From Agapetus fuscipes (lineage: Eukaryota > Arthropoda > Insecta > Trichoptera > Glossosomatidae), in assembly GCA_951799405.1 (NCBI GenBank), contig CATOGX010000006.1, forward strand, positions 1 through 64,000: a stretch of DNA of 64,000 bases. The letters run 5' to 3'. This document shows positions 55,928 to 64,000 of this stretch, in pieces; the first letter of the stretch is position 1, and every line of letters begins with the position of its first letter. The notes under the pieces are model-generated. The model did not search any database. It was not told where the DNA came from and was given only the letters and a program-made list of their open reading frames with translations. A program made the position numbers and the translations under genes.

Positions 55928-56527
55928 CCGCTGGAATTCTCAAGTATTACTTCTTTCAAGTTTGTTGAAGTCCTTAGATGTCTGTCCACATATATAACAT
56001 CTCATTTTTGAAGCCGTGTCAGTCGCGGCATTGCACACTTTTCCATCAACCAGTGTGATTTATTTAAACGGAATCTTCCGTACCACTTGTTTCTTTGAGA
56101 TTCCTTGATTATTCTTCAATAAAGGTGATTTCTCCCTTTGTGACATCCTTTTTTTAATGAACCGAGCCCGGATAGGACGACAGAATCTCACTGAAGAAGG
56201 CACTGGATTTTGCCATAAATTTTTTCTTGTGTCTCCATTAATAGAAACAACCATTCTCACAGGTACAAGAGAACTTAAAAATATATTGGCATCATCGTCA
56301 CCAGTGTTGGCAAATGTCTGCTTAAACTGTGTCCGATAAGATCCATCACAGCCCCATTTTGATATAAAGATAAGATGTTGTTTCTCAAACTCTGACAATG
56401 TTTCAATAACTTCTTTAAAATACTGAAGTAGTCACAAAGCCGTATGGTCCAGCAAAGCTTGAAGTTCCACTATAAAACTAGTTTCAGTAACTTTTATGCT
56501 ATCTTGGACGGGATTAGGGCATGGAAT
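55928..56527 (-). pseudogene. Transib/RAG1-like fragment, copy B
   Basis: Same reading as 5333-5930: LLDHTAL, stop, then SEFEKQHLIFISKWGCDGSYRTQFKQ and VRFCRPIRARF. The stop after TAL replaces an Arg codon in copy A (CGA to TGA). ~12 bp present in copy A near 5450 is missing here. Confidence 0.7.
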
Positions 56528-57915
56528 ACCGGAATAGGCCAGATTTCCAGCAGCGAGGGAACACAGAATGTACAAGGCAAGAATGAAACAAAGAGACAAT
56601 GTAAGAAGGCGCCAAGGCCCAAACCGCCTTGGCAATGAGACTGTCAATGCGGTCAAGGGCTGGCGCTTTGCGGGTGGACAGTCCGCGAAAGATCCTATCG
56701 AGTTCCTCCACGGTGCAAGGATGAGAATTAGGGTTATGCAAAGGCAAAGAAGAAATGAGTCGAATTTGAGAGTCGTGCACCGTGTCCGCCTTAGGCTCAT
56801 CCCGGGTCAGGAGCGCGTCAAGGAAGACCGTGGCGGTGTCCGCCAGGGCCTCCGTGACAGCACCAGACCCGGGAGCCACGATGCCACATAGGACGCCGCC
56901 CATCGCCGTGGGATTAGCCACGGAACGATAATCCCAAGGATCGGGATTAGCCGAGGCTGTGACAAATTCCCTCCAGGATTCTCTCTTGGCAATAATTACG
57001 AGTTTCCTCTTATACCGAGAGATCCTCCCGCGAAGGGAACGTCTGAGAAACTCGACGGGAGATATGTTATATATAAAGAGAAGAACAGATCAGATTTACA
57101 ATGGGGACAGGAGGAAGGAGAGCGGCTCGATATAAACCTAGGCACAATGTTAAGAGACTCAATATAAACCAAAGACTCACGGATTGTTGCGTCCGGGAGA
57201 CCGCAGGGGCAGGCGCGAACCGCCACCGCATCACGCAGCCTGCGTCGCAAGCTGCAGACGCCAGAGCGGAGCCGCGACAGCTCCTCGGTCCACCAGACGG
57301 CCGGACGAGGACCCCGCGGGCCGCGGCGGCCCAGAGATACACAAGCAGCCCAGACGACAGCGTTCTGAAAGTTTTCAGCCGCAGATTCCGGATCGACAGT
57401 ACCCCTGCGGGACAAGCGATCAAATTGAACGGCCATCGTCGACCCAAATCGACACCAGGTTTCCTTATTACACTTGGTACGAAACAGAGCAGGCAGTGCA
57501 GATGGAGAAGGAGAGGAAGCTTGTGTTGTGTCAGTTGGAGCAAGTGTAAAAGTGATCAGTCTGTGGTCACTGACTGATTCGTCCATATGAACAGACCAGT
57601 CAGCAATAGAAAAAGAGAAGGGTGTGGTGTGTAAAGTGACATCGATGGAAGAAGAGCCACCAGCGTGGGGAGTGCAAGTGGGGGGAGATTTGATGTCGTT
57701 AACGACCACAAGCTGATGTGTAAAAATGAAATCCTCCAGGTGCAGGCGACCAGGCTCACGTCCTCTTGAGGACGAAAGCCGGGAGGACCACAGCGGAGAT
57801 TGTACATTGACGTCGCCCGCAATCAGGACCGATTTGCCCCGAAGGGACAAAAGGGCATGATCGAGAGCGACAAGGAAAGAGTCAGTGGGAAGGGAGTACT
57901 GAAAATAAACTGAAA
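56514..57915 (-). pseudogene. R1-clade ORF2 middle part, copy B
   Basis: Open for 313 codons (57937-56996), covering the second half of the endonuclease (RGKSVLIAGDVNVQSPLWSS, SDHRLITFTLAP) and the linker, because the copy-A frameshift is absent. The RT lead-in (LSTRKAPALDRIDSL, FHSCLVHSVFPRCWKSG) follows in a second frame after a ~5-bp change near 56930. The RT core is missing as in copy A. Confidence 0.85.
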
Positions 57916-59331
57916 TCTTATATATAAAAAAGGACACCCGATTTGCGTCTGTTTTTTTCGAATTTCCAAAAATGTTTTTCTAACAAGTGTTTCTATTGAC
58001 AAACTGAACTAACGCTCGATTCCAGAATTTTTGGTGTTTGTCCGTTTGTTTGTTTGTTTGTGTGTTTGTTTGTATATTTGTACCATTATAGGCGCCCAGA
58101 CCGTTCGCAGCACGATGCTGAAATTTTGCATGCCCCCATAAAGTGTCAGTGGCTAAACAACTGTCAGGGTTCGGATGACGTCACGTGCATATTTTGTATA
58201 CCTGCGATACTGACTGAAAGTTGAAATCATGCCGCTGGGGGCCTTTTTGAATTTAAAGACTTGATATTCGAAACGGTTATGCCTCTCAAAAAGTAAATTC
58301 TTCATTCAAAATTTGTAAATACCTACATAGAAAAAAATACAAAACAATATCTTTCAGTTGGCACAACGGGCGCATGCATTAAGTTGGAACAATGAAATTG
58401 AACATGCCACCTAAACATAAACAGACTTAAGTATTTTCAAAAGTACAACAAAAGTAAAAAAAGGATTAAGAGTAGCTCCCATACATTTTTTTGGTTTCTT
58501 CAATATTTAACATTCTCCTGGCGTTCATTTTAAAAGTCTGAAGGTTTTTCCTCAATGATCAATTTAGTTTTGCTTATGTCAACATTTTTTAAAGAAAACT
58601 TTTTTCAATGACAATTTTTTTCCAACAAAATTTTGAAAAACCTGATTTTCACAAAAAAGTCAAATTTATAAGTAAAAAAATCAACTGTTTTGATGCTACA
58701 CAAACAATTATAATTTAGCGAAATGTAATGATATGTAATAGGACAATCCCGCCAAGTGTATATTTTGCATACTCGCCATACCAACTAAAAAAATACATTG
58801 CTCTGCAGGCGGCCATTTTGAATGTCTAGGCCTCATACTCGAATTTAAAATGCATTTTAGTAAACCCCATAAATGTTGGAAGAAATTTTTTTTCTACGGC
58901 AAATTTCTTTGAACAAATATTTAAAAAGTAAAAGTGTCTTATATATAAAAATAAAAAAAGTTAAAAAGTTTCTTTTTTTTTAATTTTCAAAAGTCATTTT
59001 TTTCTTAGAGTTCTGTCGATGGGTCGAACGTTTTCCCATACTTAGATTTTTTATAGATTTTGAGTTTAGGCATTTTAAGGTATCTTCAGGTACCAAGCAG
59101 TATCAGACACTAAAATATCGTGAAAAGTATCACGAGCAGTTTTAAGATGTCAAAAGATAATTCAGAGCAGGACGAGCAGTTTGAAGGCATTTCATGACAA
59201 TAAGAGCAGCTGGAACAATCTAAAAACAAAAGCACCAGTACCAACAGAACAATGCCGTATGGTAAACGCAGTCATGTTTCATGCCACTATATACGCTGTT
59301 CTAGGTTCTCCAGCTGTCAAAAATAATAATC

Positions 59332-59706
59332 ATGCAGTCAGATAAATCTAGCAATTTAATAACTCTAACTGAGAGACAGAAGATAGAACTGTGGACTCGT
59401 CTCTATAAACACCTCAAGGAAGAAGAGCATGTGAAGCAGGACATGGATGCAGAGTCCCTGAGGCACTACTTGGTGCACTGCGTGTTCCCCACCCTCATCA
59501 GGGGCCTGGCGCTCGTGGCCAGGGGAAGACCACAAGATCCCATAGACTTCCTGGCGGAGTATCTGTTTCGTGAGAACACCTCGGGCAGTGTGCTGGAGCC
59601 GGGGTTCAACTTTGTGGGGGAGCACATCCTGCAGGAGACACAGCAACTGCAGTTTGAGCTGGCGCAGCTGGGGAAAGAGCAGCCCAAGGAAAACAGCAAC
59701 CACTGA
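59332..59706 (+). CDS. Dpy-30-motif protein, probable retrogene
   Basis: A 124-codon uninterrupted frame. Residues ~45-85 (LRHYLVHCVFPTLIRGLALVARGRPQDPIDFLAEYLF) form a Dpy-30 motif: a two-helix dimerisation unit ending in the RP..P..FLA.YL signature. In DPY-30/Sdc1 it docks on COMPASS/MLL complexes; in axonemal proteins it pairs with other subunits. The flanking parts (an N-terminal polar helix and QETQQLQFELAQL) are helical. There is no intron, the copy is delimited by a retroposition event, and codons are GC-richer than the surroundings. Whether it is a DPY-30 orthologue or an axonemal relative, and whether it is expressed, cannot be told. The start is the first ATG, 40 bp after the insertion edge. 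Confidence 0.8.
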   Translation: MQSDKSSNLITLTERQKIELWTRLYKHLKEEEHVKQDMDAESLRHYLVHCVFPTLIRGLALVARGRPQDPIDFLAEYLFRENTSGSVLEPGFNFVGEHILQETQQLQFELAQLGKEQPKENSNH

Positions 59707-59793
59707 TGTTCAACAAATATGCGGCACTGCCAAAATTATAACATCCTACAAATGTTCACAATAAACCTTTGCGGGGCTTTTGCTTAGATGGGG

Positions 59794-60067
59794 ATTTATT
59801 ATTCATATTTCTTGACTTATAGGTTGGTATGAGGCTGACCACCCATACTGTAAAAAATGGTTCACTTTGCCAATGTCACCCCTGTTTCAGGGAAGGTCGG
59901 CAAAAGTTGTGGGGCTTATGTTCATTTGAGGTTTGGATTTTATTTGTAAGTACACATTCAGCATTTGTAAGCGCGAACTACACTTGTTGGTTTGTGGGCA
60001 TACATCTGAGAGCTTTAAATGAATATATCCTTGCAACTTAGATTATAGATTATTATAGATTATTATA
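59794..60067 (+). repeat. RTE LINE tail of the Dpy-30 chimera
   Basis: Nearly identical to 35885-36160 of the truncated RTE element (including acttgttggtttgtgggc, shared with that copy rather than the 54.5-kb copy), so the template was probably of that subfamily. Confidence 0.9.
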
Positions 60068-60439
60068 AGACAATTGCAAGCAACACAGGTACGCTTAAGA
60101 TACTATTACCAGCAAAACGAAAAAAGGGCAGAAAAAGACAAGCTATACACTTAAATGATAATGAACGGGTCGAGCATCATTATAAACCATCACCAGAAAA
60201 ATAAAGAGCAGAAATAAAAAGCAGGATAAAGACTTCAGCACCTGCACAACAATAGGAAGTAGCACGATCAGGCCTGGGATTCTACCATAAAATTGTCCAC
60301 TTTTTGTTATTGTTGTTGGTCAGTTCTCATGTATCTTTTAAAAATCAAAGCAAGGGTAAAGTGTGCTGGCGAAGCCGGACTTCAAACTGCCCGTAGGGCC
60401 TAGCAGCCAACCGTGCGAGAGCGCGGTTTGGTCTGCTAG

Positions 60440-60743
60440 TAATATATAAAGAAGGTAGAGAGGGCCATTGGATCTCTATACAGGCCTGGTGTTCAGTCGA
60501 CAAGTGAGAGAGCAGCAGCACCCGGGCCGAGGTGTCGCGCACAGCGACGCCAGCCAGGGGCCGTGAGCCCACCTCAGCCACTCTGCAGGCGGAGCCAAGG
60601 TCCCTGGTGGAGCCCCCAGCCGAGTATTGTTCCTGAATAAGAACGACGTCGAGCTGCATGGCATCCATGGTGCCACGAAGCTCCAACGTTGCTGCCCGGC
60701 TGCCATTCAGGTTGAGCTGTCCGATCCTCTTGGTGTAAGCCAT
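60440..60743 (-). pseudogene. R1-clade ORF2 start, copy B
   Basis: MAYTKRIGQLNLNGSRAA start overlapping the ORF1 stop as TAATG. Runs into the Helitron at 60439. Nearly identical to 13091-13394. Confidence 0.85.
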
Positions 60744-61461
60744 TAGTAGTCAGTGCGTGCAACCGATCTCCGCATCGCAGCAGCCTTCGCGGGGCACTCC
60801 TCCGTGCCTGTGATATGTCGCTCCTTCCTCCTGCAAAACACAAAACAAGTTGCACAAAAGTGTTCATCCGCAGGGGCCTGGCAGGCACTCCGGTCGTGCA
60901 AGATTAAGATTAAGAGTCGGAGCAACAGCCGCAGACGTAGCAGGAGCAGCAGCAGCAGTAATAGCAGAGGTTGAAGCCACAGGATCAGGCTCGATCGAGC
61001 AGGACGCCATCGGGGGAGAAGGAACACTGCTCCATGGCCTGGGTAACGCCCTGGGCCTCAAGCTGAGCCTTCTTTGCAAGTTTACGCTGCCGCTTGAGCT
61101 GCTTCCTAGTGGAAGGCGACACCTCAACAGGATCCTCCTGAATCCGCGTCTTCATAGGAGGAGAGATCTGCTCCTCTGAATCGCGCAGGAGAGTCCTTTT
61201 GTGCCCCTTGAATGTTAGAGGGGACCGGTAATCTCCGCGGTCGCGGAGTTCCCCATCCCACTCTGGAGGAGTGCTGAAGCCGTGTAAGGGTGTTCCCGGG
61301 TCACTCAGGTAACCCCGGGAAGGCGATGCAGGAGGAGGAGAACCTGGGGAATCAGGTGATCCCCTTGCAGGTGGTGTTGGATGGTGCACCAACAGATGCC
61401 TCGGCTGCCTGGGTGGTTTGGGAGATGGTGGCCTTCCAGGGGGGGCCCCCTTATCGGCCAT
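60743..61461 (-). pseudogene. R1-type Gag (ORF1), copy B, internally deleted
   Basis: The start MADKGAPPGRPPSP at 61461 is preserved, as is the frameshift after CSFSP shared with copy A. Near 60899 the Ala-rich linker joins directly to HDRSACQAPADEHF, removing the coiled coil, central domain and first knuckle (~1.05 kb). The knuckle end and TAATG remain. 61462-62191 is the non-coding 5' side, as in copy A. Confidence 0.85.
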
Positions 61462-62190
61462 AGCAAAGATTTGTTGAAGAAAGTCAGGGAAAATAAATAG
61501 TTTGTGGAAAAGCCGGAAATACACAAAAAGTACAATAAAAAAGCACCAGCACACGTCGAGAATAGTAAAGGAGTAAAGAAAAAAGTTTTATAAAAATAAT
61601 CCAAGCACAGCGGTCACAGTATTAAAATAACAGATTGTAATAGAAGAAGCGTAGTACGAACGCGCTGGCCGCGCGGCGCACTGAGTCTATTTTTAGAACT
61701 GCAGTGCAAGTGCACTCACAGTCCTACCGCAAGGATAATACGTTGTATGGAGAAATGCACCCGCGGCGGAGGAATACAGTGAAAAAAGCAAAAAGAATGA
61801 CAAATAGTCCCGGAAAAAATAGTTTTTTTACAATAGTTCCCGAACCAAAGGTCCGGGACAAGTGACACCACTAATCAAAATGTACAGAATTTAATGCACA
61901 GAATGAAATAAAAATAAAAGTTACACGCCCAGCCCTAAAACTGGCGTATCCCAAAAACACAAAATTTAGAAATAAATTTTTAAAGTCACAAAAAAGCACA
62001 TAAAATCAAAGTTTGAAAAAACACAAAGTACACTACAGTGTGCACAATGAGGAGCACTACACAGCAAAACAATTTTTTTTTTGAAAAACTTTATTAGAAC
62101 CACACTTATGATTTTTTCTAAATTTTTCGAGTCACTACTGCGCAGAAGTTCAACCGAACACGACGGATGCGCGGCGAGAAAAATCGGGAC

Positions 62191-62510
62191 ATATTTTTAT
62201 TTCTTTGTAAGGTTTTGTTCTTTTATATATTTAAATGTAATTTTTTATTCATATTCCTTGACTTATAGGTTGGTATGAGGCTGACCACCCATACTGTAAA
62301 AAATGGTTCACTTTGCCAATGTTACCCCTGTTTCAGGGAAGGTCGGCAAAAGTTGTGGGGCTTATGTTCATTTGAGGTTTGGATTTTATTTGTAAGTACA
62401 CATTCAGCATTTGTAAGCGCGAACTACACTTGTTGGTTTGTGGGCTTACATCTGAGAGCTTTAAATGAATATATCCTTGCAACTTAGATTATAGATAGAT
62501 TATTATAGAT
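62191..62510 (+). mobile_element. RTE-type LINE 3' end, truncated
   Basis: It begins in the 3' UTR (tatttttatttctttgtaagg) immediately after copy B is cut, carries the whole tail and ends gattatagatagattattatagat. A gypsy LTR starts at the next base. Confidence 0.9.
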
Positions 62511-63287
62511 TGTAACGAGATGGATTTGTTTGTTAGGTAAAATGGAACATGAGATTTGAATTTGAATGAAAAGGAAAACAAAAGAATATAAAAAAGAAAG
62601 AGAAGAAGCTTGCCAGGCGGGATAGCCACAAGCCTGTGTAATTAAGAATAAAGAATATTATTGTGCTGTGGTTTATTGTGTATACATTGTGAAAGGAATA
62701 AAAGTAAACATATTAAAGTGGCTGTTAATTATTAATTGTGTCAATCAGCAGGACAGAGAAGAAAAACCCTCACATTTTGGCGCCCAACGTAAAAGAAAAA
62801 ATCTGTAAATTAAATTCCTATGAAGAAAATTTTTCACAAACAAAAACAAATGACAGTCGATTTCAACAAATGACATTCAAAACAATACAATATATGAAAT
62901 GATTAAAATTGGACAGATTTATGGTTGTGAAAGCATCAACACGTTTAAAAGCTAGTGAAGACATCGACTTATACAATTAACAACAAGAAATTACAAGATT
63001 TGAAACGCTGTTTGAAAATATTGAAGGTGAGAGAATTCAAACTACCTACATTACGTTCAGAAGAAATAGTAAAATTAATAGAAAATAAAATATTTTTAAC
63101 AGAAGGAGTACCGCAAACGATAATAACAGATAATGGAAAGAATTTAAAGTCTAATGCATTTAAAGATTTTATGTACTCATATGGAGTACAGAAAATATTT
63201 TATACAACTTTATATACTCCCATGTGCAATAATGTAGAGACATATAATAGAACAATAAGATACACATTAGCTATTTTTGTTGAAAAT
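62511..63287 (+). mobile_element. Gypsy deletion derivative (LTR, leader, integrase piece)
   Basis: LTR at 62511-62774 (TGTAACG...CTCACA), PBS TGGCGCCCAACG at 62778, and leader up to cagaagaa (63058-63065), where it jumps to integrase coding sequence (IVKLIENKIFLTEGVPQTIITDNGKN...). In the full element the joined points are 19158 and 22962, so 3804 bp are missing at an 8-bp microhomology. It keeps one catalytic Asp and the NVETYNRT Glu in an open 114-codon frame, but is cut at 63287 by another LTR element. Confidence 0.92.
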
Positions 63288-63520
63288 TGTAATGTATAAT
63301 TATGATATGATTATTTAGAGTAGGTAATATCATATATAAGGTAATGTATTATTGTAATATAATATTATTAGAGATTATTATTGCTTCACTGGTCAGTCTG
63401 GTTTTGTCTCTCGCCTTGTAAACACTGAAATGGAATAATACATCACATTGAAACCAAGACTCATCTGTTCGTCTGATTGATATCCCCCATCCACAATAAA
63501 CATCCCCAAAATACATCACA
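63288..63520 (+). repeat. 5' LTR of a second LTR retrotransposon
   Basis: 233 bp starting TGTAATGTATAATTATG and ending ATACATCACA, followed at 63522 by TGGCGCAGTCAGG, a primer-binding site of the tRNA-Ser type used by several gypsy-group elements. It interrupts the gypsy integrase fragment. The other LTR is beyond the window. Confidence 0.75.
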
Positions 63521-64000
63521 GTGGCGCAGTCAGGATAAAGAAGAACCATATAAAACGGGATAAAAATTTTTTTTGGAAGAAATAAAATAATATTGTTGCA
63601 AGAGCAACATGTGGGAATCTTCGAGAAGGAAGAAGGATCTGAAGACTGAGGATCACGAAGCCAGCTGAGGCGAGGTTGCTGCAGGGAGAACTGGAAGAAG
63701 TCTGAAGAGAAGGAGCGGTTTTCTTCAAGAGGAAGAGAACTCACGGAGCCAAGAGGAATCGCTGCAGGGAGTTACTGCAGCGGTTTTCTTTTCAAGAGGA
63801 GAGGATCCAACTGGGGCGGAGTGCTGCAGGGAGTACTGCAGGAGCTGGGAGCCTTGAGGGTCATTTTCCTGGAGGTGACTGCTGCAGGGAGTGGAAGCCA
63901 CTTTCTGAGGGTCACGTAGGCGTTTCCTGGACTGTCGGACGCAGAAACAGATAAGATTTTTGTTTTCTTTATTTCTGCCGTTTCAGACTATGGAGGGAAC
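63521..64000 (+). other. Leader region of the second LTR element (runs off the window)
   Basis: PBS then purine-rich sequence with the word gctgcagggag recurring at about 63677, 63752, 63824 and 63882. No gag frame begins before the window ends. Confidence 0.6.

Larger units (their letters stand above)
59292..60067 (+). mobile_element. Chimeric retroposed insertion: Dpy-30 cDNA joined to RTE LINE 3' end
   Basis: The insertion point is read directly by comparison with the three uninterrupted Helitron copies; TATA occurs at both edges. The left ~500 bp is a Dpy-30-like transcript with 5' leader, ORF and AATAAA (59760-59765). At ~59794, 28 bp after that signal, sequence switches without poly(A) to RTE 3' UTR and tail (atttattattcat, cttgacttataggttgg) and ends in ATTATAG-type repeats. 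This is what RT initiating on LINE RNA and jumping to a cellular mRNA would leave. Confidence 0.88.
57916..60439 (+). mobile_element. Non-autonomous Helitron in copy B, interrupted
   Basis: It starts TCTTATATATAAAAAAGG after A (57915) and ends CTAG (60436-60439) before T, at the same R1 site as unit 3 of copy A. The 3' hairpin ACCGTGC-GAGA-GCGCGGT is intact. A ~775-bp insertion (59292-60067) splits the word catgccactata|agacaattgc that is continuous in units 1-3; without it the Helitron is ~1.75 kb. Confidence 0.88.
54749..62191. repeat. Duplicated mosaic block, copy B
   Basis: Colinear with copy A (3903-15914) in the same orientation. It lacks the MITE and Helitron units 1-2, has lost ~1.05 kb of Gag near 60900, and gained the Dpy-30/RTE insertion. 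It is bordered on the left by ~115 bp of unassigned DNA after an RTE end (54635-54748) and cut on the right by another RTE 3' end. Confidence 0.85.

Overview
The window is eukaryotic, intron-bearing, AT-rich DNA, almost certainly from an arthropod and probably an insect genome. The basis is its mobile-element mix: R1- and R2-clade LINEs, a jockey-type LINE, an abundant RTE-type LINE, Ty3/gypsy LTR elements, piggyBac, pogo, PIF/Harbinger, a Transib/RAG1-like fragment, non-autonomous Helitrons, tRNA-derived SINEs and MITEs. I see no ordinary single-copy host locus and no rRNA genes. The only host-like protein is a small Dpy-30-motif gene at 59.3-59.7 kb, and it sits inside a retroposed insertion.

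Layout. 0-3.9 kb: old SINE/LINE remnants, a four-copy 73-bp tandem repeat and a decayed piggyBac transposase. 3.9-15.9 kb: a mosaic block (copy A). Read on the minus strand it holds an R1-clade LINE (Gag ORF1, ORF2 endonuclease and start of RT) split by three tandem Helitrons, then a Transib/RAG1-like fragment, then an R2-clade RT fragment. 15.9-18.6 kb: R2-like 3' ends and a jockey-like fragment. 18.6-26.3 kb: a Ty3/gypsy element with both LTRs, interrupted by an RTE 3'-end insertion and by a piggyBac-type insertion. It is itself inserted in an R2-like ORF that continues to 28.8 kb. 28.8-31.7 kb: R1-type Gag copies fused to a truncated pogo transposase. 32.9-36.2 kb: a solo LTR and a 5'-truncated RTE LINE. 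36.2-49.3 kb: a PIF/Harbinger locus with two convergent genes whose introns all splice in frame, bracketed by inverted ~1-kb arms. 51.2-54.6 kb: an RTE LINE with an intact 1001-codon ORF. 54.7-62.2 kb: copy B of the 3.9-15.9 kb block, with one Helitron instead of three. That Helitron carries an insertion made of a Dpy-30 cDNA joined to an RTE LINE 3' end. 62.2-64 kb: an RTE tail, an internally deleted gypsy copy, and the start of a second LTR element inserted into it.

How it fits together. The RTE-type LINE looks like the main recent source of retroposition: its 3' end, closing in ATTATAG-type repeats, occurs about ten times, alone, in truncated LINEs, in a SINE-like repeat and on the Dpy-30 chimera. 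Comparing copies A and B gives an order of events: R1 frameshift and first Helitron, then duplication, then in A a MITE and two more Helitrons, and in B a Gag deletion and the Dpy-30/RTE insertion. The most interesting items are the Dpy-30/RTE chimeric retrocopy, the head-to-tail Helitron array, the two-gene Harbinger locus and the RAG1-like fragment inside a LINE mosaic.
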